Assembly (NCBI RefSeq): GCF_001598555.1
Contig: NZ_BCZE01000023.1
Span: forward strand, 1-64,000
Reading direction: 5' to 3'
DNA: 64,000 bases
Origin: Novosphingobium rosa NBRC 15208
GTDB taxonomy: Bacteria; Pseudomonadota; Alphaproteobacteria; Sphingomonadales; Sphingomonadaceae
Shown here: positions 46,426-55,177 of the stretch, in pieces
Layout: every line of letters begins with the position of its first letter
Position numbering within the stretch: position 1 is the first letter of the stretch
Notes under the pieces: model-generated
Seen by the model: the letters and a program-made list of their open reading frames with translations, nothing else
What the model was told of the DNA's origin: nothing
The model's database searches: none
Position numbers and translations under genes: made by a program

Positions 46426-47841
46426 TCAGGCCGTCATGGCCCGCACGATGTCATTCATATCGGTGACGGTTTCGAGCTGCTCGCAAAGCTGGCGCAGCCG
46501 TGTCAGCTGCACGCCGGGCAGGGGGCGGGCCGCGAAAGCCGCGCAGCGCGCCAGCTTCTCGCCCAGATCGTCCCAGTTCATCGGGTTGCGTGTGTGGCCC
46601 TTGGTGTAGGGGGTGACATGCTCGAAGACGCGCCCGTTCGTCAGGGTGATGCGGACGCTGAAACCCTCGAACTGATCGGTGATCGCGGGATCGGCGCGGA
46701 TATGGATGCGCTTCATGAGCGCCTGCCGGTCCGCGCGCAGGATCTGGTCGGCGCGCAGATCGCCCAGAAAGAAGCCGCCCTCCAGCGCGGCGGTGGCTAT
46801 GGTGTAGGGGGCGCTGAACATCGCCTCGGGCGTGGTGCGGGGGTGCCATTTGGCGGCGGCCGGCTCGAAGGTCATGCGCGCGCTTTCGCTGCCGACGCAG
46901 TCGATCCGCTCGATGTCGGCGGCGTCTAGTGCGTTGTCACGCATGATGGCGACGGTGCTGGCAATGAAGGAATGGGTGAATTTGCAGGCCGAATAGGGCT
47001 TCATCGACAGCCCCTCAGCCAGTTGCCAATGGCTGCCGAGCCCTTCGGTGAGCAGTTCGGGCCGCACATCCTCCCAGGCGATATGCCGCAGGATGCCGCT
47101 TGGCACGCCCTGGAAGATGCCGCGCGGCGCTGTCACCCCGCGCTGGGTCAGCAGCACCGCCTTGACTGCCGTATCGGCGGCAAAGGCATGCTGCACCCGG
47201 GGCATCTGCGTGCCTTCCGAATATTTGTTGTACTCGGACATGCCATGGACGGTGTAAGCCATGCCAAGCGCGTTCCATGTCTGATCGGCATCCAGCCCCA
47301 GCAGCCGCGCCACCGAGGCGGTGGCGCAGAGCGGGCCGTTCCATTCGCCCGGCATGCCCCAATTGGTGTGATAGCGCACCAGGTTGAGCGCGGCACTGGC
47401 CCGCACCCCCACCTCGCCCCCGGTGACATAGGCCGTGATGAAGTCGCGCCCGGTTATGGCACGCTCGCCCAGATCCAGCACCGAAAGCATGGCGGGCACA
47501 TTCCATTCGGTGATATGGCCGCCGGTCTCATGCACATCGCCCATATCGATGGCGCGGGCCATCACGCCATTGGCAAAGGCGGCCATGGGTGCGGGCACCT
47601 TGTGGCCATAGACCAGCACGCTGGCCTGAGGCGCGCCCCCCCATTCGGCAACCAGATCGGCGATGGCCGGGCTGACCTCCCAGCCCGAACCGGCGATGGT
47701 GACGGCCAGCGTGTCGAAGATGGCGCGCTTGGCCAGATCGATGACCGGGGGCGGAAGGTCCTCGAAGCGGGTGTCCGCCACCATCCGGGCCAGCGGCCCT
47801 GAGGGATCGTCCTGCGGCAGCACGGGGTTTTCATGCTTCAC
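46426..47841 (-). CDS. MmgE/PrpD family protein
   Basis: This 471-residue protein belongs to the family of 2-methylcitrate dehydratase PrpD, aconitate decarboxylase and related lyases or epimerases. It shows the helical N-terminal domain (VIDLAKRAIFDTLAVTIAGSG, VYGHKVPAPMAAFANGVMARAIDMGDVH) and the C-terminal lid domain with KPYSACKFTHSFI. It probably acts on a hydroxy- or unsaturated acid or CoA ester. Its start overlaps the upstream small gene by 11 bases. The exact reaction cannot be read from sequence. Confidence 0.92.
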   Translation of the reverse strand: MKHENPVLPQDDPSGPLARMVADTRFEDLPPPVIDLAKRAIFDTLAVTIAGSGWEVSPAIADLVAEWGGAPQASVLVYGHKVPAPMAAFANGVMARAIDMGDVHETGGHITEWNVPAMLSVLDLGERAITGRDFITAYVTGGEVGVRASAALNLVRYHTNWGMPGEWNGPLCATASVARLLGLDADQTWNALGMAYTVHGMSEYNKYSEGTQMPRVQHAFAADTAVKAVLLTQRGVTAPRGIFQGVPSGILRHIAWEDVRPELLTEGLGSHWQLAEGLSMKPYSACKFTHSFIASTVAIMRDNALDAADIERIDCVGSESARMTFEPAAAKWHPRTTPEAMFSAPYTIATAALEGGFFLGDLRADQILRADRQALMKRIHIRADPAITDQFEGFSVRITLTNGRVFEHVTPYTKGHTRNPMNWDDLGEKLARCAAFAARPLPGVQLTRLRQLCEQLETVTDMNDIVRAMTA

Positions 47842-48352
47842 GTTTGTTCTCCGGGGGGTGAGAGAGGGTGTCGATCAGGGTGGTGAAGGACGGCAGGTCA
47901 TGGCGATCGGGATCGAGCGCATTGCCGGCGAACCAGATCCTTTCGCGCCGTGCCTGTTCCTCGCCATAGGTCAGGATCGCCTCGCGGGCGGGGGCGGAGA
48001 GGGCGATGGTGCCGTTCTCGCCCAGAATGATGCGGTCGATGATACCGCCCAGCGCACGGATGGCGGCATTGGCATCGCCAGTGCCCGCCTGCTCCAGCCC
48101 GGCGGACAGCGCATCGTGGAAGGCGTGATCCACACAGGGCAGCAGCTGCCGGCCCAGCGCGATCATCGCCGCCAGCGAGGCCGCCTCGAAAGCCTCGGCC
48201 CAGCGCCATTGCTGGCCGATCATCTGGAGATGGCCGATGCACAGCCTGATCTGATCCCGCGCCAGGCGTTCGCGCGTGGGCAGGGCGGGCAGGATCGCCT
48301 GTTCAAGGGCCTTGACGATGCAGGCGATGCGAAGGTCGATATCCGGCAGCAT
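47831..48352 (-). CDS. Small helical protein beside the kinase gene (LvaB/DUF6285-like)
   Basis: This 173-residue all-helical-looking protein has a segment IACIVKALEQAILPALPTRE then LARDQIRLCIGHLQMIGQQ, which resembles the small proteins (DUF6285 type, e.g. LvaB) encoded next to APH-like acyl-CoA kinases. It starts 3 bases past the kinase stop and overlaps the MmgE/PrpD start. In the levulinate pathway the small protein is required for kinase activity. The similarity is weak by eye and should be treated as a lead. Confidence 0.65.
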   Translation of the reverse strand: MLPDIDLRIACIVKALEQAILPALPTRERLARDQIRLCIGHLQMIGQQWRWAEAFEAASLAAMIALGRQLLPCVDHAFHDALSAGLEQAGTGDANAAIRALGGIIDRIILGENGTIALSAPAREAILTYGEEQARRERIWFAGNALDPDRHDLPSFTTLIDTLSHPPENKREA

Positions 48353-48355
48353 GGC

Positions 48356-49558
48356 TCAGCCCTCCCGCAGCAAACGGACGATATCGCCCAGAAACACCGC
48401 GCCGGCCGAGCCCAGCCAGGTCAGCACCACCTCCTGATGGTTGTTGCCCTCGATCGAGGCGCGCATCGCTTGCCCCAGATCCATCACCGCGCATTTGTAG
48501 GCGTTGAGCACCTCGTAATAGCGCAGGCGCACCGGATCGATGATGTTGCCCGAGGCCTGCTGATAGTGCTCGACAAACTGCTGGCGCGGCAGCAGGCCGC
48601 TGACCAGAAAGACGCCATCCTCGCGCCATGATCCGAACAGCTTCTGCATGGTCCAGGCGATGTCTTCATGGAAGTCGCCGATATGGGCCAGCTCCCAGTC
48701 GAGGATCGCGGTGAAGGTGCCGCTGGCCTCCTCGAACATGAAATTGCCCATGCGCAGATCGCCATGCACCAGCATGGGCGCTTCGCAGACCGGGGCATTC
48801 TCGCGCAGCCAGCGCTCGGCTAGCGTGACGATCGGCACCGGTTCGACCAGACAGTCCCACCACACGCGCGACCACCAGTTGACCTGCCAGATCGCCGCCT
48901 GAAGGGTGCCGGGGGGCGGGGCGGCAAAGAAAGTCCAGTCCTGGGCACGCCAGTCGAAACGGTGGGTTGCGGCCAGGGCATGGATGTATTGCGGCGCCAG
49001 ACTGGCGGCCAGATCGCCCAGATGCGATCCCATGCCGGACACACCCTTGCCGCTGCTGACCGTGGGTTCCGTCACGCCATGCACGAAATCGAGGATCACC
49101 GCCGGTTGCCCCAGCACATCGCCGTCGGCATCGACATGGCGGACCTTTGCCACCGGGAGCGTGCCCGCGATCTTCTGCTGCACCTCTGCCTCCCGGCCCC
49201 GGCAGGTCTGCGAGATCGCCTCCAGCGGGTCCATGCGCAGGATCAGCCTTTCGGGCGCCTGGCGGCCTGCATGGCGAAGCGTGAAGGCGAACTGCTCCTT
49301 GGAGGCCCCCCCGGCCATGCGTTCGACCTCGGTGATGACCGGGCGGTCCAGACCTCGGGCGGTCAGGAAGTTGCCGAGCATCGCGGCAACCTCGGGCGCT
49401 GATTTGGGGCGGTAAGGCCCGGAGGATCGCAGCCTGAGCGTGCGATCCAGAACATGGCGGATGCGCGGCTCGATCTCATCGCGGTCCCATAGATCGACGG
49501 GCGCCGGTGCGGTCGGCGGGAAACGATCCGACAGGGTTATGCCGTTATCCGCCATCAT
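48356..49558 (-). CDS. APH-like phosphotransferase (acyl-CoA kinase type)
   Basis: This 400-residue kinase-fold protein has the catalytic loop HGDLRMGN (His265-Asn272) and the metal-binding Asp287 in LDWELAHIGD, the pattern of ACAD10/ACAD11 and LvaA-type kinases rather than of drug-modifying enzymes. Such kinases phosphorylate a 3- or 4-hydroxyl of a hydroxyacyl-CoA so that it can be eliminated. Tandem ATGs at 49558 and 49555 overlap the stop of the preceding gene; the second gives an ATGA overlap. A frame extension to 49621 lacks family similarity. Confidence 0.9.
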   Translation of the reverse strand: MMADNGITLSDRFPPTAPAPVDLWDRDEIEPRIRHVLDRTLRLRSSGPYRPKSAPEVAAMLGNFLTARGLDRPVITEVERMAGGASKEQFAFTLRHAGRQAPERLILRMDPLEAISQTCRGREAEVQQKIAGTLPVAKVRHVDADGDVLGQPAVILDFVHGVTEPTVSSGKGVSGMGSHLGDLAASLAPQYIHALAATHRFDWRAQDWTFFAAPPPGTLQAAIWQVNWWSRVWWDCLVEPVPIVTLAERWLRENAPVCEAPMLVHGDLRMGNFMFEEASGTFTAILDWELAHIGDFHEDIAWTMQKLFGSWREDGVFLVSGLLPRQQFVEHYQQASGNIIDPVRLRYYEVLNAYKCAVMDLGQAMRASIEGNNHQEVVLTWLGSAGAVFLGDIVRLLREG

Positions 49559-50481
49559 CCGAACCGCCGGACATAGGGTTTGGCGAATTTCAGATAGTCG
49601 CGGTTCCAGCAGAACTCGCACCAGCCGGTTCCCGCCTCGCCATCGATGGTGGCGGTGACCACCGATTCATTGAGAAGCACCTTGGGATCGAGGTCGAGCT
49701 GATATTTCGCGAAAGCCTGGCAATCGACGAAGACACTGCGACCGTCGGTGTCGGTCACTGTGACCTGGAAGCGGTCGTGCATCATCCGGCTATCATAGTC
49801 GATCTCGTAATCGACCGAGCGGATGTGCCGCATCACGCCATTCTTGTAGAGATAGCCGCGCAGCTCCACCCGCCCGAAGGACTGCATCTCGAAGAAATGC
49901 ACCGAGGCGCCGGCCGTGGTGGCGTGGATCCATTTGTAATGCTGGTTGAGCCCCCAGACCCTTGGCCCCCAGCTGTGATCGCGGATCATGAAATTGTTGA
50001 GCGGATAGTTCCGCCCATCGACGCAGAGATTGCCCTTGACGATGCCATGCTGCTCGGTGCGGTCGTCGCCATAATAGGGCGGATTGCCCTTGGGGTGCGA
50101 GCTGAAGGCATAGGGCGGATGCAGCGCTTCCCACCGCCCCTCGAACTGGATGCGGTCACCCGACCAGCCCAGATCCACCACCTTGTGGGGTTCGCGCACC
50201 GCCATCAGCAGCGGGCCGAAACGCCAGTCGTCGAAATCGAGATCGTCAGCCACCTGCGTTTCGACCTGCTCCTCGATGGGGGCGTCGAAGGCCGGGCCGA
50301 AGAGGAACAGCCGGCCCTTGGCATGGCCATTGGCCCGAACGGTGGGATAATAGAAACCCGCGATGCCGTAATGGGGCAGGACGAACTGATGGGTCAGCGA
50401 TTCCCGGCCGTCCTCGCTCAATCTGTGGCGAAAGGCGTCCTTCGCGGGGCAATCGGCGATGGGCTGTGTGATCTCGGGCAT
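49555..50481 (-). CDS. CrtC/AttH-like (DUF7064-type) protein
   Basis: This 308-residue protein has two lipocalin-like halves by pattern: an N-terminal part with VLPHYGIAGFYYPTVRANG and a C-terminal part with MIRDHSWGPRVWGLNQHYKWIH and RVELRGYLY. This matches proteins related to hydroxyneurosporene synthase CrtC and AttH, often found in terpenoid or steroid gene clusters. No catalytic residue can be assigned safely. The start at 50481 follows an excellent AAGGAGG site. It lies between TonB receptor 3 and the kinase gene. Confidence 0.75.
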   Translation of the reverse strand: MPEITQPIADCPAKDAFRHRLSEDGRESLTHQFVLPHYGIAGFYYPTVRANGHAKGRLFLFGPAFDAPIEEQVETQVADDLDFDDWRFGPLLMAVREPHKVVDLGWSGDRIQFEGRWEALHPPYAFSSHPKGNPPYYGDDRTEQHGIVKGNLCVDGRNYPLNNFMIRDHSWGPRVWGLNQHYKWIHATTAGASVHFFEMQSFGRVELRGYLYKNGVMRHIRSVDYEIDYDSRMMHDRFQVTVTDTDGRSVFVDCQAFAKYQLDLDPKVLLNESVVTATIDGEAGTGWCEFCWNRDYLKFAKPYVRRFG

Positions 50482-50512
50482 GGCTCGAACCTCCTTGCGG
50501 CACGAATGGGGA

Positions 50513-52894
50513 TCAGCGGTATTTGAACGCGAAGGTGACGCCATAGGTCACCGGACGGCCGGCAAAACGCGCGGCGGAATCATTGCCGGGGTTCACATTG
50601 GTCCAGTAGTATTTGTTGAAGAGGTTCTTGCCCCAGATCGTCACGCGCCAGCGATCATGCGGCGCGGCATAACCGATCTGGCCATCGACGGTGGCATAGC
50701 CGTCAAGCTGGAAGACATTCTGCACGCCCGGCTTGTAGATGGTGGTGGCGCTGGCCGGTACGGAGATGCGCTCGCCGCCCAGCACGGCATAGGAGGTGCT
50801 GCGCGCGGTGACGCCCAGACCCAGGAAAGGCGCGCCGCCATCGGCCAGCTCATGCCGGTAATCGAGGTTGAACGAGCCCGACCATTGCGGCGTGAAGGGC
50901 AGGGGATCGCCACGGAACTGGTCCGACTGGCCCAGCACATTGACGCCCTGATACTCCAGAACCTTGGAGTCGAGATAGGTCACGGCGCCGGTCAGGGTCA
51001 GGCCCTTGACGGGGCGCAGCGTGGCATCGCCCTCGAAGCCCTGAATGCGCGAGCGCGGCACGTTGATCAGAATGTCGAGCGTGCCGAAAATCGGGTCCAG
51101 TGTTTTTCCGCGCACCTGCTTGTCGCGATAGTCGTAGTAGAAGGCGGCGGCGTTGAGGCTCAGCTTGCGGTCGAACAGCTGGGTCTTGATGCCGGCCTCA
51201 TAGGCGGTGACCGATTCCTGAGTCACCGGCCGCAGCGCGCTCTGGATCGCTGCCGCCAGGCTCGGGAAGGAGCCTGCCTTGTAGCCGCGCGAGACATTGG
51301 CATAGAGCAGCATGCGCGGCGTCATCTGGAAATCGGCGCCCGCCCGCCACGAGACATTGTCCTGCTTCAGGGTCTGCATCACCGGCACGCGCCCGGGCAC
51401 ATTGTTGGCGTTGAGCGTGTAGCAGTCGCTCGCAGTGATGGGCGTGAAGGGCACCGTGCCCAGCAACCCGCCCAGTGCATTGAACAGGGTGGCGACATTG
51501 CCATCGCCCGCCGCATAGCCGCAGATCGCCGATTGATTGCGGGTGGAGGTGTAGCGCGCGGCGCCTTTCAGCGTCAGCCTGTCGATCGGTTTCCATTCGA
51601 GATTGCCGAAAGCGGCATAATTCTCGATGCTCTGATGGTTGGTCACGCCGCTGGCGTTGATGAAGAGATTGGCGGGGTTGTTGTTGGTGCCGTCGCGATA
51701 GAGCAGGACCTGCCGCTCGAAGGTGTTGCTGCGCTCGTAATTGCCGCCCACGATCCAGCGCAGTGTGCTCGTCTGGTCATTGGCGAGGCGTACTTCCTGG
51801 TTGAAGGAGTTGATATGCCCGTCATTCTGCCCCAGGTCGAAGATCAGCAGTGACATGCCGTCGCCATCGGTGACCTGCGTCTGCTTGTAGCGGTCGTAGG
51901 AGGTGAGCGAGGTGAGGGTGAGCCCGCCGCCCAGCTCGACATCGCCGCGCAGCGAGGCCTGGAAGAAGCCGCGATCGGCGCGGGGGCGGTCGACACCGGT
52001 CGACCAGTCCGCCGCCCGCGCATTGTTGGGCGCGAAGGGATAGTTCAGCAGTGCGGGTGAGGCATATTGCGGAATTTGCGCGAAGATCAGCGTGAGCTGC
52101 TGGGCCTGAGGGTCGGAGGTGTCACGCCAGCCATTGACGTTGAGCAGGAGATGGGCGGCATCGAAAGGCTTCCAGTCCAGCAACAGCCGCCCGGCGACAT
52201 AGCGCTGCTTTCCAAGCCTGTCGTTGCGGGTGTAGCTGTATTGCCAGTCGTCGGAGCGCAGCGCGGTGCCGGCCAGCCTGAAGCCCAGCCTTTCGGTAAG
52301 CGGCCCGCTGATATAGGCGTTGCCATCGAGCTGGTTGAAACGGCCATAGGAGATATTGCCGCCCGCGCTCAGCGACGAGGTGGGCTTGGCGGCGATGTAG
52401 TTGATGGCGCCACCGGTCGAATTTTGTCCGAAAAGCGTGCCCTGAGGCCCCTTGAGCACTTCGAGGCGTTCAAGATCATAGGCGACATGGCTGGCCATCA
52501 CCGGAAAGGGCAGTGGCGTCTGGTCGAGATAGACGCTCACCGCCGGATAGACGCCCAGCGAGCTTTCGTTGAAGCCCACGCCGCGCAGGGTGAAGATCGG
52601 CGTGTTGGTGGCCGAAGGCGCATAGGCCAGCCCCGGCACCGAACTGGCGACATCTTCCATGCTGGTCAGCTTGCGGTTGGTGAGCGTATCGCCCGAGATC
52701 GCGGTGATCGACAGGCCGACCTTGCTGATGTTCTCGGAACGTTTGTTGGCGGTGACCACGATCTCGGCCCCGTCGGGCACCCTGGATGCCGCGGCATCCG
52801 GCACCGATGCGGTCGTTTGGGCCATGGACGGCGCGGTCAGAACCAGTCCGCCCGCGCTGGAGACACAACACAACAGGGTCGCCCGCCAGTTCAT
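50513..52894 (-). CDS. TonB-dependent outer-membrane receptor (catabolic island, 3)
   Basis: The 793-residue receptor has a signal peptide ending near SMAQ (about 26), EIVVTANKRSENISKVGLSI as TonB-box region, a plug with LEVLKGPQGTLFGQNSTGGAINY and a barrel ending YGVTFAFKYR. It is a close paralogue of the receptor at 38606. It heads a likely nine-gene minus-strand run through DUF7064, kinase, small protein, MmgE, ADH, ALDH, MerR and P450. Operator copy 7 lies 112 bp upstream. Confidence 0.94.
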   Translation of the reverse strand: MNWRATLLCCVSSAGGLVLTAPSMAQTTASVPDAAASRVPDGAEIVVTANKRSENISKVGLSITAISGDTLTNRKLTSMEDVASSVPGLAYAPSATNTPIFTLRGVGFNESSLGVYPAVSVYLDQTPLPFPVMASHVAYDLERLEVLKGPQGTLFGQNSTGGAINYIAAKPTSSLSAGGNISYGRFNQLDGNAYISGPLTERLGFRLAGTALRSDDWQYSYTRNDRLGKQRYVAGRLLLDWKPFDAAHLLLNVNGWRDTSDPQAQQLTLIFAQIPQYASPALLNYPFAPNNARAADWSTGVDRPRADRGFFQASLRGDVELGGGLTLTSLTSYDRYKQTQVTDGDGMSLLIFDLGQNDGHINSFNQEVRLANDQTSTLRWIVGGNYERSNTFERQVLLYRDGTNNNPANLFINASGVTNHQSIENYAAFGNLEWKPIDRLTLKGAARYTSTRNQSAICGYAAGDGNVATLFNALGGLLGTVPFTPITASDCYTLNANNVPGRVPVMQTLKQDNVSWRAGADFQMTPRMLLYANVSRGYKAGSFPSLAAAIQSALRPVTQESVTAYEAGIKTQLFDRKLSLNAAAFYYDYRDKQVRGKTLDPIFGTLDILINVPRSRIQGFEGDATLRPVKGLTLTGAVTYLDSKVLEYQGVNVLGQSDQFRGDPLPFTPQWSGSFNLDYRHELADGGAPFLGLGVTARSTSYAVLGGERISVPASATTIYKPGVQNVFQLDGYATVDGQIGYAAPHDRWRVTIWGKNLFNKYYWTNVNPGNDSAARFAGRPVTYGVTFAFKYR

Positions 52895-53446
52895 ACACTC
52901 TCCCCTTTATCGGCACCGTTCATGCGGTGCTGTTTCTGACGGGGAGGCTATCTGCCGGAAATTTTTGGGACAAATCCAATTCGCGGGGCATCATTCAAAA
53001 AGTATAATGGTATGACCTTAATGTGATTGATAGATCAGCACTTCTTTGATGCCGCATGGCGCGGGCAGTGTTATCGGGCGGCGTTTGCTGCTTTGATGGC
53101 ATCCCGGCCTGAAAAACGGGCTGCCGGACCCGTTGCACCCGTCTTGCGGGTGAGTGGATGCACCGGAGCTTAAATCCCTGTTTTCCAATAGCATGATCGA
53201 AATCCTATTTGGGCTGCGGCAACGGTGTTGCTAGCCGGTGCATCGCTGGATGGTTAATCCATTCAACCATTTAAGAATGAAAGCTTCCGCTTCGCGCATG
53301 ACGAGGATGAAGGAAGCAACCGCCCGGGACGCACAGATGGACAGGCGCCGCATGGCCAGCACTCCCGCTTTTTCGCCGCCGATGATGGGCATGGCGACAG
53401 CGCGAGGACTGGCAGATGGCATCCCGGGATCAAGACGGAGGATGCC
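52895..53446. other. Intergenic region, TonB receptor 3 / porin
   Basis: This 552-bp gap lies between divergent genes. It contains operator copy 7 near the receptor. The rest has short frames without recognisable similarity, lower GC content in parts (53030-53300), and no clear hairpin or transposase remnant. Confidence 0.4.
53006..53020. promoter_or_regulatory. GntR-type operator candidate 7
   Basis: AATGGT-ATG-ACCTTA, identical in both halves to copies 1 and 5, which also precede TonB receptors. On the minus strand it is followed by TATACT, a good -10, so bound protein would cover the promoter. Confidence 0.65.
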
Positions 53447-54841
53447 ATGAAGTCGACTGCTCTGGTTTTATTGATGATTCTTGCGCCCTCCGTGGCTTTT
53501 GCGCAGACCGGACAGGAGCATGATCCTGCCAGCACGCCCCTCTCGCCATCCAGTCCTTCTGTGGAGCCCGGCACCAATGCCCCGGCACAAGGCACTCTGC
53601 CCGGCACAGTGGCACAGTCCCCCACCACGGATTATGCACGCTTCGAGGCGCTCCGCCCCAAAGGCTGGGACATTCCTTTCCCCCGCATTCAGGATACGAT
53701 CGCCCAGGATGCGGGCGGTGTCCGCTCCGCGCTGGCCGATGCCGGTATCGGCATCATGGGCTTGAGCGCGAACACGGGTGTTTACAATCTGCGCGGCGAC
53801 AGCACGCCCGGCGCCAGCTACAACGGGCGCAAGCCGACCTATGAGGTGGGCATCCAGTGCATCTTCCTCAGCTTCGACACCGGCAAGATCGGTCTGGAGG
53901 GCGGGCAGTTTCTGGTGACCGCGGCCTCCGTGACCAACGGCCTGCGGCAGATCGACGGGCCGCGCTTCACCCGCATCACCAACCTCGCCTATTATCAGGC
54001 GCTTGCCCATGGCCATGTCGAGGTCAAGGTGGGCTATCTGGACAATCTGCAGGAATTTGTCGGCACGGCGGTGGCGGGCAGTCTGGCCTCGGGCAATCTC
54101 GGGCCCCAGGCGCAGATTCCGGTGCAACTCGGCTTTGGCTACAATGGCATTGGCGCCCCCGCGATCAATGTGCGCCTGAACGCCAGCAATGGCCTCTACA
54201 CCAAATTCGGCGCCCAGCGCAGCCTGCCGCCGGGCGGGGCCAATGCCGAGGTGCCGCTCAATGGCGGGCTGGGGTTGCGCTTCAATCTGCCGGGCGCGCG
54301 GGCCCTGTTCGTCGATGAGGTCGGTCTGCACCGCGAGGCGGAGGCGGGGCAGCGCTCACTGTGGTTTCGTGCGGGCGTGATCTACAACACGACCCGTTTC
54401 ACGAATTATAAGACCGGCGGAACAAGCGAGAATTACGCCCTTTATGCCGCCGTTGATCGGCAGTTGACCCAGACCGACAAGGACAGGCCATTTCGCGGGG
54501 TCTATCTCGGAGCCTCGGTGAATTACGCTCCTTCGAGCCGCAATCTCTACAGCCAATATTACGAGGCGCGCGTTTATGGCATCGGCCTGATCAAGAAGCG
54601 GCCTTTCGATCTGGCATCGATTGTCGCCTCCTACAACAAGCTGTCGAATTTTGCCCTGGATGCGATTGTGCCCAATCAGAAATCCCAGGACTATGCGGCA
54701 TCGGTGGTGGCCAGCTATGCCTATCGGGTGACGCACGGGCTCTATCTTCAGCCGGGTCTCGGACTGGTGAAAAATCCGACCTATGCGCCCAAGGTGCCCC
54801 TGGCGGTGAACGGCTATCTGAGCCTGTCACTGCTGATTTGA
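53447..54841 (+). CDS. Carbohydrate porin, OprB-like
   Basis: This 464-residue outer-membrane protein has a signal peptide ending at AFAQ (about 20), a Pro/Ser-rich segment (about 25-60), then the OprB-type start (SALADAGIGIMGLSANTGVYNLRG) and alternating barrel strands to the C-terminus (NGYLSLSLLI). OprB-type porins pass sugars and similar small solutes. It stands alone, and a double hairpin follows. The substrate is unknown. Confidence 0.83.
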   Translation: MKSTALVLLMILAPSVAFAQTGQEHDPASTPLSPSSPSVEPGTNAPAQGTLPGTVAQSPTTDYARFEALRPKGWDIPFPRIQDTIAQDAGGVRSALADAGIGIMGLSANTGVYNLRGDSTPGASYNGRKPTYEVGIQCIFLSFDTGKIGLEGGQFLVTAASVTNGLRQIDGPRFTRITNLAYYQALAHGHVEVKVGYLDNLQEFVGTAVAGSLASGNLGPQAQIPVQLGFGYNGIGAPAINVRLNASNGLYTKFGAQRSLPPGGANAEVPLNGGLGLRFNLPGARALFVDEVGLHREAEAGQRSLWFRAGVIYNTTRFTNYKTGGTSENYALYAAVDRQLTQTDKDRPFRGVYLGASVNYAPSSRNLYSQYYEARVYGIGLIKKRPFDLASIVASYNKLSNFALDAIVPNQKSQDYAASVVASYAYRVTHGLYLQPGLGLVKNPTYAPKVPLAVNGYLSLSLLI

Positions 54842-54867
54842 GCCAGGTTGCACATACCAGCCTGGCT
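54841..54867 (+). terminator. Porin 3' hairpin 1
   Basis: AGCCAGG/CCTGGCT forms a 7-bp stem starting in the porin stop codon, with a 13-nt loop. Confidence 0.4.
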
Positions 54868-54900
54868 TGATGCCTACGAGCCTTTGATTCTGGAGTTTCA

Positions 54901-54922
54901 GGCGCATCTGCTCTGATGCGCC
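54901..54922 (+). terminator. Porin 3' hairpin 2
   Basis: GGCGCATC/GATGCGCC is an 8-bp perfect stem with a 6-nt loop; a run of six T lies 12 bases further. The remaining gap to 55177 shows nothing recognisable. Confidence 0.5.
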
Positions 54923-55177
54923 ATGATACTCTAGGTTTTTTGTCCGCATTGGCTAAGCTTGAACGCTATGTCTGGATGAAAGACAATGATTGACCCAGAT
55001 TATCGCCCCCACCGCAGCGCGCGATAGGTGGCAACGGTCGTTCAATTTCTCCGGTCATGAAAAATTTCCCAATGATGTGAGTGCCCATCCCGTTCAGCCT
55101 TGGGCGCCAAAGCGCCTGATATTCGGGCCTCCGGCAAACCCGGGGCGATTCACATCCGGTGCTTGCTCCTTGGGGGC

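Noticed and set aside
48356-49558. Aminoglycoside-resistance phosphotransferase
   Set aside because: The fold motif is shared, but LDWE and the catabolic context fit acyl-CoA kinases; nothing points to drug modification.
23283-53446. Cobalamin or other riboswitch before the TonB receptors
   Set aside because: No B12-box-like or other conserved aptamer segment was seen in the leaders; the operator motif is the only recurring element.
53231-53450. Short frames in the gap before the porin gene as a small protein or transposase relic
   Set aside because: No recognisable motif on either strand and no terminal inverted repeats.
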